NCBI RefSeq assembly: GCF_014199615.1
Contig: NZ_JACHOB010000007.1
Location: forward strand, 1 to 64,000
DNA: 64,000 bases
Direction: 5' to 3'
Source: Parvularcula dongshanensis
GTDB taxonomy: Bacteria; Pseudomonadota; Alphaproteobacteria; Caulobacterales; Parvularculaceae
How positions within the stretch are numbered: position 1 is the first letter of the stretch; each line of letters opens with the position of its first letter. The position numbers and the translations under genes were made by a program. Positions 25,186 through 34,351 of this stretch are shown one piece after another. Under the pieces are notes generated by a model. That model worked only from the letters and a program-made list of their open reading frames with translations. It ran no database searches and had not been told where the DNA came from.

Positions 25186-28100
25186 TCAGGCGTTCGCCGT
25201 CCGCAGAGGCGCCGGGCCGAGCCGGGTTCGACTATTGTCCTCCGTCGGCTTCGGCGCGAACCATCGATGCAGTGCCGGCAGGACGAGCAGCGTCAGCACG
25301 GTGGAGGTGACGAGGCCGCCGACCACGACCGTCGCAAGCGGTCGCTGCACCTCCGCGCCGACCCCGCTCGCGAAGAGGAGGGGGCCAAGGCCGAGCGCGG
25401 TCGTCAGAGCTGTCATCAAGACGGGACGTGCCCGCAGCACCGCGCCGTCCACCGCGAGCGCGTCGAGCGGGCGGCCCTCTCTCGCGAAGCGGTCGAGATA
25501 GCTCACCAGCACCATGCCGTTGCCAAGGGCAATGCCGAACAGGGCGATGAAGCCGACCGTGGCAGGCACGGATACGGGCAAGCCGACGATCCACAGCGCG
25601 ATCGCGCCGCCGACCAAGGCGAGCGGGATGTTCAGGAGGATCAGGAGTGCCGACTTCAGCCGCCCGAAGGTCACGAGCAGGATGAGGAGGACGATGCCGA
25701 GCGTGATCGGGATGACCACGGCGAAGCGCTTGTTGGCCTGTTGTTGCAACTCGAACTGCCCGCCCCAGACGACGCGGTAGCCGGGCGGTAGTTCCAGTCC
25801 ATCCGCCGTCAGGCCTTGCGCCTCCTCGACGAAGGACCCGATGTCGCGTCCTCGCACGTTAGCCTGAACCGTGATGAAGCGCTGCCCGTCCTCGCGAGTG
25901 ATCTGACGCGGACCGACGACCTGACGCACGTCCGCCACGGCCTCGAGCGGGACGAGCGCGCCCCCCGGTGCCTTGATTACCAGGCGCCCGACCGCCTCGG
26001 GCGTGTCGCGCGACGCCGCCTCGTAGCGGACCACGACGGGGAACTGCCGCACTCCCTCGAAGAGCGTGCCCGCCTCCTCGCCGCCGATCGCCGCGCGGAC
26101 GGTCGACAGAGCCTGCTCGACCGTGATGCCGAAGCGGGAAAGCGCCTGGCGATCGAGATCGACCTGAAGCTGTGGGGCGCCCGTCACCTGGTCCATCTGG
26201 ACGTCCGCCGCCCCCGGCACGTCCTGCAGGATGCCCTGCAGCGTGCCCGCCGCCGCGATCAGCTCGTCCGTGTCAGGGCCGAAGATCTTGACGGCGAGTT
26301 CCGCCTTCGTGCCGGTCAATAGCTCGTCGACCGACATGGCGATGGGCTGGCTGACGTTGACGAGGATACCGGGGAAGTCCGACAGCTCTTCGGACAGCGC
26401 CGCCCGGAGATCGTCCGGCGAGAAGCCGGGTCGCCATTCGTCCCTCGGCTTCAAGGCGAGGAAGCTCTCGCCGCTGTTGGTCGGGTCGGCATGCGCGCCG
26501 ACTTCGCCCCTGCCGATCCTGGTGACGACGCGGTCGACTTCGGGGAAGGCATCCAGGATGCGCTTCTCGACCCGCGTCATCGTCGCCTCCGCCTCGGTCA
26601 GGGAGATCGACGGAGCCATGGTCGTTCGCAGGAGGATGTCTCCTTCCTCGAGCGTCGGCGTGAACTCCGACCCCAAGCGGGGAAAGACCAACGCGCCCGC
26701 GACGAGGATGATCCCTGCGAGGCCGAGCGCCGCCATGCGCCGCCGCACGAAGAAGGCAGCGTAAGGACGGATAGAGCGACCGATTCGTCCCTCGTCGTCC
26801 GTCGTGCCTCCGGTCTTCGGCTGCATGACCCAGCCCGCGATGGCGGGCGCGATCAGGCCGGCGTAGATCAGCGAGCCGGTCATTGCGAGCGCGGCCGAAG
26901 CGGCGAGGGGCCTGAACGTCTTCCCCTCGACGCCCTGCAGGGCGAAGAGCGGCAGGAAGACGACGATCACGACGGCCACGGCCGCGAGGAGCGGGCCGAT
27001 CACTTCCGTTACGGCTTCGGCGACGGCCGTGCGACGGTCCTCGCCCTGGCTTTCCCGCAACACGCGGTCGACGTTCTCCGCGATGACAATCGCGCCGTCG
27101 ACCATCATCCCGATGGCGATGGCGACGCCGCCGAGCGACATGAGGTTGGCCGAGACGCCGAGCAGCTTCATGCCGAGGAAGGCGAAGCCGACCGAGAACG
27201 GAATCGACAGGACGACGACGAGGCTCGGCCGCCAGCCGCCCAAGAACGCGAAGATGAGGACGGCGACGAGCAGGGCACCCTGCCACAAGGCCGTCGTCAC
27301 CGTGGACGACGCCGCGTTCACGAGCGTCGCTTGGTCGTAGTAGGCGACCGCGCGTACGCCGTCGGGCAGCGTCTCGTTGATCTCGGCGAAGCGCTCGCTG
27401 GCTCGCGCGATCACGTCGGAGGTGTTCGTTCCGTAGAGCTTGAGGACGATGCCCGCGACGACCTCGCCCTCTCCGTCCGCCGTGGCGAGACCCTGGCGCA
27501 CGCCGCCGCCGATCGCGATCTCGGCCACGTCGGAGACGCGAACAGGTGTGCCGTCCACGGTCTTCAGGATGGCGGCCCCGAGGTCGGGAATGTCCTCGGC
27601 CAGGCCGATGCCGCGCACGACGTACTGCTCCGAATCGACTTCCAAGTACTGGGCGCCAGCGGTGCGGTTGCCCGCCTCTAACGCCGTCACCACGTCGGAG
27701 ACGGTGAGATCGTAGCGGAGAAGAGCGTCCGGCCGAATACGGACCTGGTACTGCTTCTCGTAGCCGCCGAGCGACAGGACCTCGGTCACGCCGGGCACGG
27801 ACTGCAGCTGGTACTTGATCAGCCAGTCCTGGATCTCGCGCATCTCGATCAGGCTGCGGTCACCGGTTTCGTCGACCAGCTGGTAGTAGAGGATGATGCC
27901 GAGGCCCGTGCTGATCGGGCCCATCTGCGGCTCGCCAAACCCTTCGGGGATCGCGTTCCTCGCCTCGGCCAAGCGCTCGCCGACGACCTGCCGAGCGAAG
28001 TAGACGTCCGTTCCGTCCTCGAAGTAAATGTTGAGGACGGAGAGGCCGAAGTTCGAGACCGAGCGGATCTCCTCGACCTTCGGCAGTCCGGACATGGACG

Positions 28101-28308
28101 TTTCCAGCGGGTAGGTGACGTAGCGTTCGACCTCCTCCGGCGCGAGGCCTTCAGTCTCCGTGAAGACCTGAACGAGGGAGGGTGTGACGTCGGGAAAGGC
28201 GTCGACCGGCAGGGAGCGGAATGCCCAGATGCCGGCGATGGTGATCGCGACGGCGGCGAGCCCGGCAAGGAGCCGCCCGCCCGCGACGCGGTACATGAAG
28301 TTCTGCAT
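25186..28308 (-). CDS. czcA: CzcA-type heavy-metal RND transporter
   Basis: 1040 aa, the usual length of HME-RND pumps. There are twelve membrane helices, with the first starting near residue 12 (RLLAGLAAVAITIAGIWAF), and two large periplasmic loops. The helix-4 signature reads GMMVDGAIVIAENVDRV; the Asp there is part of the proton relay. It moves divalent cations (Zn/Co/Cd type) from the periplasm or cytoplasm through the outer-membrane channel together with CzcB and CzcC. It is preceded by czcB with 39 bases between. The end of the protein is followed at 10 bases by czcD. Confidence 0.92.
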   Translation of the reverse strand: MQNFMYRVAGGRLLAGLAAVAITIAGIWAFRSLPVDAFPDVTPSLVQVFTETEGLAPEEVERYVTYPLETSMSGLPKVEEIRSVSNFGLSVLNIYFEDGTDVYFARQVVGERLAEARNAIPEGFGEPQMGPISTGLGIILYYQLVDETGDRSLIEMREIQDWLIKYQLQSVPGVTEVLSLGGYEKQYQVRIRPDALLRYDLTVSDVVTALEAGNRTAGAQYLEVDSEQYVVRGIGLAEDIPDLGAAILKTVDGTPVRVSDVAEIAIGGGVRQGLATADGEGEVVAGIVLKLYGTNTSDVIARASERFAEINETLPDGVRAVAYYDQATLVNAASSTVTTALWQGALLVAVLIFAFLGGWRPSLVVVLSIPFSVGFAFLGMKLLGVSANLMSLGGVAIAIGMMVDGAIVIAENVDRVLRESQGEDRRTAVAEAVTEVIGPLLAAVAVVIVVFLPLFALQGVEGKTFRPLAASAALAMTGSLIYAGLIAPAIAGWVMQPKTGGTTDDEGRIGRSIRPYAAFFVRRRMAALGLAGIILVAGALVFPRLGSEFTPTLEEGDILLRTTMAPSISLTEAEATMTRVEKRILDAFPEVDRVVTRIGRGEVGAHADPTNSGESFLALKPRDEWRPGFSPDDLRAALSEELSDFPGILVNVSQPIAMSVDELLTGTKAELAVKIFGPDTDELIAAAGTLQGILQDVPGAADVQMDQVTGAPQLQVDLDRQALSRFGITVEQALSTVRAAIGGEEAGTLFEGVRQFPVVVRYEAASRDTPEAVGRLVIKAPGGALVPLEAVADVRQVVGPRQITREDGQRFITVQANVRGRDIGSFVEEAQGLTADGLELPPGYRVVWGGQFELQQQANKRFAVVIPITLGIVLLILLVTFGRLKSALLILLNIPLALVGGAIALWIVGLPVSVPATVGFIALFGIALGNGMVLVSYLDRFAREGRPLDALAVDGAVLRARPVLMTALTTALGLGPLLFASGVGAEVQRPLATVVVGGLVTSTVLTLLVLPALHRWFAPKPTEDNSRTRLGPAPLRTANA

Positions 28309-28347
28309 GATCGTGTCCTGATGCGTTGAGAGAGCGGGGCTGCTGGC

Positions 28348-29559
28348 CTAGTGGCCGTGCCCGTCGCCGAAGCCGGCCTTCTCGAGTTCAGCCTTGAGGG
28401 TGAACGCCCCCTCGGCGACGAAGGCCTGGCCGCGTTCGAGCCCGGAGACGATCTCCACCTCGTCCCCGACCTGCCGCCCCGTCTCAACGCCGACGGCACC
28501 GAACCCGTGATCGGTCGGCACGAAGACGACCTCACCGCCTTCGAACGCCACGACCGCGCCCTTAGGCACGGTCAGCGCCTGCTCTGAACTGCCGGTCTCG
28601 AGGCTCGCTGTGACGAACTGACCGGGTCGCAACGCTCGTTGCTCATTCTCTAGGATGACGCGAGCCGTGGCGGTGCGAGAGCCCTCCGAGAGCTGCGGCA
28701 TGACGAAAGCCACTTCGCCGATGGCGATCTGACGGCCATTCTCGCCGTTCAAGACGACGCCGGCACCCGGTTCGATCCGGCCGAGGTCGGCGGCATAGAC
28801 CTGAACGTCCGCCCAGACGACGCTGTCGTCGGCGACGACGAAAGCGGGCGCGCCGCCCTCGGTGCCTCCCTGGACGGACTGGCCTAGGCTGAGCGTCCGT
28901 TCGATCACGCGGCCGGCAATCGGCGAAGTGATCCGGTAACGCCCTGCCGCCCCGTCGGAGCCGCTAACCAAGCTTTCGATCTGATCGTGATCGATGCCTG
29001 CCGCGTGAAGAGCCGTCTCGGCCGCCTCCCGGCGCGCGGTGGCCATGGCGGCCTCCTGCTCGGCCTCGGCGAACTCCGCCTGCGAGGTGATCGCTTGATC
29101 GAGCAGCTCGCGCTCACGGGCCAGCGTCGAGTCGGCGAAGCGCTCGGCAGCGCGGGCCCCGTGGTAGTCGGCCATGAGGGCCGCGAGGCGCCCGCTGTCG
29201 AGCACGGCGAGAACCTCGCCAGCCTCGACGAGGTCGCCCTCCGTCGCTTCGAGAGAGCGGACCACGCCGTCGACGCGCGGTGCGATGTAGGCGACCCGGT
29301 CGGCGGCGAACTTGATCTCGGCCGGCAGCTCGGTCCGCTGGCCGAGCGCGGAGAGGCTTGCTCGTTGGATCTCTATGCCAAGCGCCGCGGCGTCTGCCTG
29401 GTCGATCTCGACCTCGTCGCCGCCCTCTTCGTGCTCCTCGTCCGTGCCTTGGCCGATCGCTGTCTCGGCGTCAGCTTCCGGTTCCTGGGAATTGCTGTCG
29501 CCGCAGGCGGCCAGGGCGACGAGGAGGGCGATCATGGATGCGGTTCTGAGCACGGTCAT
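28348..29559 (-). CDS. czcB: CzcB-type periplasmic adaptor lipoprotein
   Basis: 403 aa. The signal ends in ALLVALAAC, with a lipidated Cys at residue 19. The barrel-sandwich halves (VAYIAPRVDGVVRSLEATEG and RYRITSPIAGRVIERTL), a helical hairpin between them and a beta-barrel are visible. The acidic, His-poor linker (EPEADAETAIGQGTDEEHEE) may bind metal weakly, and the C-terminus GFGDGHGH is His-rich. It bridges CzcA and CzcC in the periplasm. It overlaps the czcC stop by 4 bp. Confidence 0.9.
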   Translation of the reverse strand: MTVLRTASMIALLVALAACGDSNSQEPEADAETAIGQGTDEEHEEGGDEVEIDQADAAALGIEIQRASLSALGQRTELPAEIKFAADRVAYIAPRVDGVVRSLEATEGDLVEAGEVLAVLDSGRLAALMADYHGARAAERFADSTLARERELLDQAITSQAEFAEAEQEAAMATARREAAETALHAAGIDHDQIESLVSGSDGAAGRYRITSPIAGRVIERTLSLGQSVQGGTEGGAPAFVVADDSVVWADVQVYAADLGRIEPGAGVVLNGENGRQIAIGEVAFVMPQLSEGSRTATARVILENEQRALRPGQFVTASLETGSSEQALTVPKGAVVAFEGGEVVFVPTDHGFGAVGVETGRQVGDEVEIVSGLERGQAFVAEGAFTLKAELEKAGFGDGHGH

Positions 29560-30893
29560 CGATCCGTCTCCTGACAGAATGTAGGTGAGAATGGCGGTAG
29601 TCCGGCCAGGGCGCTGACGTCCGCTTCAGCGTCCCTGGCAGCGAAGCCAGCAGCGATGACGGCGCGCTGAACGCCGATGAAGGTCGCCTGCGCGTCGAGG
29701 GCCGTCGTCAGGTCGAACTTGCCGGCGCGGTAGCCGGTCCGGGCCGCGTCGGCTGCGGCCCGGGCGGCAGGCAATGCCTCATCGGCCAGCGCCGCGCGCC
29801 TCCTGTCCGTCGTGCGAGCGGTGACAAGCGCCCTCTGGGCCTGACCCATCAGCCGGGCAGCCGTAGTGCCCGCACGATAGTCCGCGCCGCGGGCGCGAGC
29901 CGCTGCGGCGCGCCGGTTGCCCTGGTTCCGGTCGAAGAGCGGCAGAGGAACACTCACTCCAGCGACAAGCGCTTCCGTCCCGTCACCTTCGAAGCGCCTG
30001 ACGCCAAGGGTCGCCGTCAGGTCGGGATAAGCGTTCGCCCTCGCGGCCCGCCTCTCGGTGAAGCGAGCCTCACGGTCGGCCTCAGCGAAACGCAGCTCTG
30101 GATGGTCTCGCACCCGCTCGGCTACGAGACTGGGCGAGGGCAGAGTGATCGGCGCCAGGAGGTCGGCGGTCTGGATGGCGGCGGGCTCGCTGCCGCCCCA
30201 GAAGCTCGACAGCGCAAAGGCGAGCGCCTCGGCCTGAGCCCGTGCGGCCGCTGCAGCAGCGTCTGCGTCTGCCCGAGCGGCGACAGCGCGGTCGAGCGCG
30301 GTGCCAGGGCTTTTTCCGGCCTCGACACGAGCGCCGACCGCGTCGGCAAGTTGCCCAGACAAGACAGCGGCTTCTTCGGCGAGTGCGGCTGCCTGCTCGG
30401 CAGCGGCGAGCTCGTAGAAGACGGACGCCGCCTCGCGCTCCAGAGCCCGCAACGTCGCGTCGCGGTCAGCCTCGGCAAGGGCGGCGCGAGCGAGCGCGGC
30501 ACGCCGCTCTGCACGCCGCTTCCCGCCCAGACGGAAAGTCTGGCCGATCGACACCGTCGTCTCGGCGAAGTCGTAGCCCGGTAGAGGACTTGCGCCGCCG
30601 AAAGCGTCACCGGCAAAGTTCTCAGCTTCGACGGAGAGGACAGGGTTGGTCCACAGACCGGCCTGCTGAGCCTCATGGCCCTGCGCGACAGCTTCCAGGG
30701 CTGCGCTTTGCACCTCCGGTGATGCGGCGCGGACGGCTTCCAAAACCGCTGGCAGGGAATATGGCTCGTTCGCCGGCAAGAGGTTGCCGATCTGTTCCGT
30801 CGCACCGGAGCAAACCTCCTGTGCGACCGCTGGCACGGCCGTCAGGTTGGCGAGAACCGCGATCGCGGCTCCGCCAAGATAGGGGGATGGCAT
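29556..30893 (-). CDS. czcC: CzcC-type outer-membrane efflux channel
   Basis: 445 aa. A signal peptide (to about residue 24, AVPAVAQE) is followed by two repeats of long coiled-coil helices typical of TolC-like channels. The helices are Ala/Arg/Glu-rich (for example AALARAALAEADRDATLRAL) and separated by beta segments that enter the outer membrane. It forms the exit duct of the CzcCBA pump. The first gene after the small leader protein at 30948, it is separated from it by 54 bases and probably shares its transcript. Confidence 0.88.
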   Translation of the reverse strand: MPSPYLGGAAIAVLANLTAVPAVAQEVCSGATEQIGNLLPANEPYSLPAVLEAVRAASPEVQSAALEAVAQGHEAQQAGLWTNPVLSVEAENFAGDAFGGASPLPGYDFAETTVSIGQTFRLGGKRRAERRAALARAALAEADRDATLRALEREAASVFYELAAAEQAAALAEEAAVLSGQLADAVGARVEAGKSPGTALDRAVAARADADAAAAAARAQAEALAFALSSFWGGSEPAAIQTADLLAPITLPSPSLVAERVRDHPELRFAEADREARFTERRAARANAYPDLTATLGVRRFEGDGTEALVAGVSVPLPLFDRNQGNRRAAAARARGADYRAGTTAARLMGQAQRALVTARTTDRRRAALADEALPAARAAADAARTGYRAGKFDLTTALDAQATFIGVQRAVIAAGFAARDAEADVSALAGLPPFSPTFCQETDR

Positions 30894-30947
30894 AGAAGTT
30901 CCTTCGCGTGAATGACCATTGGACGCGCCAGATGGCGCAGCGTCAGG

Positions 30948-31316
30948 TCAGACGCGAGGGGGCCGGAAGAGGCCGTCGGGGCGAGACGGGAGCGGTCCGG
31001 CCCGATGCACGAGCACAAAGCCGGAGACGACCGGTGCGCCGATCCGATCGAGATCAGAGGAGATGCCGAGCGCATGTCCGTGACAAGGCCCACAAGGTGC
31101 GTGAGCTGGATGGTCTTGCTCACCCTTCTCGACCTGACCTTCCGACGAGTCGTCGTTAGGCTCGACATCGAGGAGGCTGTGCACCCCGGCGGGATCCTCG
31201 CCCGCATGCGCGAACGCCTCGGACGTCTCGTGCGCAGCGACGGCCGCGCTGCAGAGCTGCCACATGATGGCAGTCAGCAACGCGACGATCCTGAAGAGGC
31301 GTCCGTGAGGGCTCAT
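30948..31316 (-). CDS. Small exported Cys/His protein ahead of czcC
   Basis: 122 aa. A hydrophobic N-terminal segment (FRIVALLTAIMWQLCSAAVA) is a probable signal peptide ending at AVAAHET. The mature part is His- and Asp-rich with one Cys pair in HAPCGPCHGH (CxxC flanked by His). CzcI and DUF2946-like proteins share this size, position and motif and are thought to bind metal in the periplasm. The sequence match itself is weak, so this is an inference from position. No strong Shine-Dalgarno is visible, and the start could be later. Confidence 0.6.
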   Translation of the reverse strand: MSPHGRLFRIVALLTAIMWQLCSAAVAAHETSEAFAHAGEDPAGVHSLLDVEPNDDSSEGQVEKGEQDHPAHAPCGPCHGHALGISSDLDRIGAPVVSGFVLVHRAGPLPSRPDGLFRPPRV

Positions 31317-31375
31317 AGAGGCTACCTAGGCACGAATCCGCTGAAGAGGAAGTTCACGCACCGCGATCAACCAAG

Positions 31376-32185
31376 TCACGAAAGGAAGAGCAGCTTGATC
31401 GGCATCCAAAGCCCCATCGCGATCATCACCAGGTTCTCGGTCAGACTGACAAACCCCAGCGGGACGTTGGACCCCCCGCCCACGCAGGCGCACTTCAGCT
31501 CCCGCTTCTTCACGTAGACGGCCTTGAACACGGAGTAGGCCCCGACGGTACCGATGAAGAGCGCGATGGGCGAGCCGATGAGGCCGAGGATCCCGCCCGC
31601 GATCATCAGAACGGCGGCGATCCCTTCCGCGAACGGGTAGACGTACCCGTAGGTGGGGCTGCGCTGTGCCAGCACGTCGTAGTTCAAGAACATCGTCGAG
31701 AATCTCTCGACGTCGCGGAGCTTTTGCACCGCTAGCATCGCCATCGAGAACGCAGCGAACCACTCGACGCCGCGCACGGAGAAGATCGTCCCAAAGGCGT
31801 AAAAGGAGGTCGCCAGGGCCATCAGCGCGGCGACGCCGAAAATAACCAGGACGGGGGTGTAGGTCGTCTCCTTGTCGGCCTGGGTCGTGATGCCGAACCG
31901 CTCGCGCAGGGCGTCGTAGCCGCCGATGCGCTCGCCGCCGATGAAGGTCTGGGGCGTGGTGTCCACGTCGTGCTCCGCCTTGAAGGCGTCGGTCTCCTCC
32001 CGCGTCGTCAGCCAGTGGTCCTCGACCTCGTAGCCGCGGCGCTCCAGCAGCCACTTGGACTTCCGCCCGTAGGGGCAGACGTGCTTCTCCATCACCATGC
32101 GGTGCAGGACGGCCTTCTTGGCGGCCTGGTCGTCCGTCTGGACGGAGGGCGCGCTTTGGTCGCTGGGCGTCGCAATCGCTGACAT
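31376..32185 (-). CDS. Glutaredoxin-MauE membrane fusion protein
   Basis: 269 aa. Residues 26-100 are a glutaredoxin-like domain with a monothiol C37-P-Y-G motif and the TTPQTFIGG cis-Pro region. Residues about 108-265 are four to five membrane helices of the MauE/DoxX redox type (FSVRGVEWFAAFSMAMLAVQ). A Cys pair in ELKCACVGGG near residue 231 could relay electrons. MauE proteins feed disulfide or thiol reducing power to periplasmic proteins, here probably metal-handling ones. GGAG precedes the ATG at good spacing and a CsoR-type box fills the promoter spacer just upstream. Confidence 0.82.
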   Translation of the reverse strand: MSAIATPSDQSAPSVQTDDQAAKKAVLHRMVMEKHVCPYGRKSKWLLERRGYEVEDHWLTTREETDAFKAEHDVDTTPQTFIGGERIGGYDALRERFGITTQADKETTYTPVLVIFGVAALMALATSFYAFGTIFSVRGVEWFAAFSMAMLAVQKLRDVERFSTMFLNYDVLAQRSPTYGYVYPFAEGIAAVLMIAGGILGLIGSPIALFIGTVGAYSVFKAVYVKKRELKCACVGGGSNVPLGFVSLTENLVMIAMGLWMPIKLLFLS

Positions 32186-32204
32186 GATCTATCTCCACAT
32201 TCTG

Positions 32205-32221
32205 ATACCGTTAGGGGGTAT
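32205..32221 (-). promoter_or_regulatory. CsoR-type box, MauE-glutaredoxin promoter
   Basis: ATACCGTTAGGGGGTAT, perfect in both half-sites (ATACC-N7-GGTAT). On the minus strand it exactly fills the 17-base spacer between TTACAT and CAGAAT. The start codon of the MauE fusion is 20 bases downstream. Confidence 0.7.
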
Positions 32222-32292
32222 ATGTAATGGACGGTGCTTCGTGCGAGGAGAGGCGAGGTGCTACCCGTGACGACGCTGCGAACGTTCCCCCG

Positions 32293-33504
32293 TCATCCAG
32301 CGCCGATCCATCCGACCATGAGCCCGCCGGCAAGCCACAGGTATGCGAACATCGCGAGGTAGAAGAGGACGGTCTCGGCGATGCCGTCGCCGGTCGTCAG
32401 CTCGATGCCCTTCGTCGCGATCTTCCACGCGAAGAACCCGGCCGTCAGCGTAAGGAACGCCGCGTTCAGCCAGAACGTATAGTCGATCTTGAAGAACTCA
32501 CGGTCCGTGACCGAGCGCACGTCTTCAGCGGACGGCAGGAGACCGAGCAGGTCGAAGCCGTAGTGCAGAATCAGCGCCGTTGCGACAAGCACAACGAGAA
32601 AGACGCTGAGGATATAGAGCGCCATCTTCCAGCCGTAGTATTTCGCGTTCACACGCAAAACCGGGATTACAACGAGGTCGGAGAAGATGAACGCCATGAT
32701 GCCCGCGAAGGCGACGCCGTTGCCATAGAGGACGGCAGCGAGCGGGATGTTTCCCATCGAGCCGATGAAGGTAAAGAAAGCCGCTACCGGGCCGACGAGA
32801 GACTGCGCGACGAGTGCCCAAAAGCCGGGATCCTCTCCGCCAACGAACAGCCACTCGAAAAAGCTTCTCGGCACGAAGGCCGCGACGATGCCCGCCACGG
32901 TGAAGCCGATGGTCACGTCTTTCCAGACCATCGCCCACTCCATGTGGTAGCGGTTTGCGATCTGCCGCCAGCCAGCCTTGGAGCGAATCTTCTTCTTCCA
33001 GTTCGGGGTCTCGCCTTCCTCTCCGTCATCGCCTTGCTGCTCCTTGGCGTGCTCGCGCGCTTCCTCGATCGGCGCGAGCTTCCGGGTGACACTGACGACG
33101 AGCCACATGCCGAGGATCAGGAGAGCGCCGCCGATATACTCGCCGACCACGAACTGCCATCCGAGGAAGATACCGATGATGATGCCGAGCTCGACGACGA
33201 GGTTGGTGGATGCGAGCAGGAAAGCGAGCGAGGGTACGAGCCCGGCGCCCTTGGCGAAGAGCGCCCTCGTGCCTGATAGCGCCGCGAAGCTGCAAGACGA
33301 GGAGACGAAACCGAAGAAGGTGCCCAACGCAACCGACTTCGGCCCGTCTTCACCCATCGTCTTCTGCATGCGCTCGCGTGTAACGAGCACCTGGATCATG
33401 GACGAAATAAGATAGCCTAGGCCGAACGCCCAGAATGCCGTCCAGAATAGGCCAAGCGCCGTGATGGCGCTCTCGTTCCAGATCTGGAGAAAACCGTCGT
33501 CCAT
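32293..33504 (-). CDS. DUF318/ArsP-like permease
   Basis: 403 aa with about eight to ten membrane helices in two halves joined by a charged cytoplasmic loop (residues about 150-190, with EEAREHAKEQQGDDGEEGET). The motif GTFFGFVSSSCSFAALSGTR in the first half and GSMGNIPLAAVLYGNGVAF in the second are the conserved repeats of the DUF318/ArsP permease family. ArsP exports methylated arsenicals; other members are linked to metal stress. The S-S-C-S Cys sits in the first repeat. No arsenic gene is near, so the substrate is open. Divergent from csoR number 1, with 325 bases between. Confidence 0.8.
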   Translation of the reverse strand: MDDGFLQIWNESAITALGLFWTAFWAFGLGYLISSMIQVLVTRERMQKTMGEDGPKSVALGTFFGFVSSSCSFAALSGTRALFAKGAGLVPSLAFLLASTNLVVELGIIIGIFLGWQFVVGEYIGGALLILGMWLVVSVTRKLAPIEEAREHAKEQQGDDGEEGETPNWKKKIRSKAGWRQIANRYHMEWAMVWKDVTIGFTVAGIVAAFVPRSFFEWLFVGGEDPGFWALVAQSLVGPVAAFFTFIGSMGNIPLAAVLYGNGVAFAGIMAFIFSDLVVIPVLRVNAKYYGWKMALYILSVFLVVLVATALILHYGFDLLGLLPSAEDVRSVTDREFFKIDYTFWLNAAFLTLTAGFFAWKIATKGIELTTGDGIAETVLFYLAMFAYLWLAGGLMVGWIGAG

Positions 33505-33829
33505 TGCATCGCCTCGATTCGTTAGTAGCGTGAGAGAGGGGCGGCAGGTCTGTTCTCCCGTCCTTGATCAGGTAGTGCCTCGTCTGGAACGATCGTTATC
33601 GCAGCGATTTTCTCGAGCTTGGCGATGCACCGGGAGACATTCTCCGTATGCATCCGGCACCAGTCGTACTTTCCCTCCCGGCGAAGACCTTCATCTCTAC
33701 TCCAGGGTTCGTCGGCTCCTTCACGAGCTCGCGCGACGATCTAGTGAGGACAACCCCAGGGGGGTATAGGTTCCGAGCGCTTTCTTCCCGATGTGATACC
33801 GTTGAAGCACGAAGGCGCGAGGAAGCAGG
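33505..33829. other. Divergent promoter region of permease and csoR1
   Basis: 325 bp without a gene. It contains the box at 33751-33767 and should carry promoters in both directions. Confidence 0.5.
33751..33767 (+). promoter_or_regulatory. CsoR-type box, csoR1 promoter
   Basis: CAACCCCAGGGGGGTAT: the right half-site GGTAT is intact and the left one has two changes from ATACC. It lies 62 bases before the csoR1 GTG, consistent with self-repression. Confidence 0.5.
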
Positions 33830-34093
33830 GTGGCGAAAGAAACGATCGACAGGCTGCGACGGATCGAAGGCCAGGTGCGCGGCATCGCGGGCATGATCGA
33901 GGACGGGCGCTACTGCATCGACGTGCTGCACCAGCTCTCCGCCGTAAAAGCCGCCCTGCGCCGCGTCGAGAGCGAGGTGCTCAAGAACCACGCTGCGACC
34001 TGCGTCGAGGACGCGGTGCGCTCGGGCGACCCGGAGGCGCAGCGCGAGAAGGTCGCAGAACTGATCGACCTCTTCGAGAAGCAGCGGCGCTAG
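33830..34093 (+). CDS. csoR: CsoR-family copper-sensing repressor 1
   Basis: 87 aa starting at GTG 33830, the start that lines up with CsoR2. It is an all-helical DUF156 protein. C29, H54 and C58 (in RYCIDVLHQ and KNHAATCV) are the Cu(I) ligands, with the same spacing as in M. tuberculosis CsoR (36, 61, 65). Apo-CsoR represses and Cu(I) releases it from DNA. Conserved Arg-rich helix RRIEGQVRGI contacts DNA. It differs from CsoR2 at many positions but shares all ligands. A GGGTAT box lies upstream. Confidence 0.9.
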   Translation: MAKETIDRLRRIEGQVRGIAGMIEDGRYCIDVLHQLSAVKAALRRVESEVLKNHAATCVEDAVRSGDPEAQREKVAELIDLFEKQRR

Positions 34094-34103
34094 GCGCGCC
34101 TCC

Positions 34104-34318
34104 CGCGCCGCAGGCGTAGACGCCGTCGTAGCCGACGCGCAGCGGCGTGCCCGTGTCCAACTCGAAGACGAGGCTCGCCGCCTCGCCGTCCAAGCGATCG
34201 ATCGCGAGCCGCGCACCGGACGCCTCGAGCGTGGCGCCGTCAGTGATCGAGGCGTCTCCGGCCGTCAGCGGCACGAGGTTGCCCATCGGCTTCATAACGC
34301 CCTGGCTGTTCCTGCGGC
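34104..34318 (-). pseudogene. Duplicated 3' fragment of the DUF305 gene
   Basis: On the minus strand it reads GVMKPMGNLVPLTAGDASIT and later GTPLRVGYDGVY, matching the last 70 residues of the DUF305 protein at 35631 with about nine in ten residues kept. There is no start codon or N-terminal part, and the frame runs on through the antisense of csoR1. The same 200 or so bases occur at about 35634-35831 in the same orientation, so the sorbosone-dehydrogenase gene lies between two direct repeats. Confidence 0.8.
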
Positions 34319-34351
34319 GAGCAACGAAGACGTCTGCCCCGCACCCGGCTG

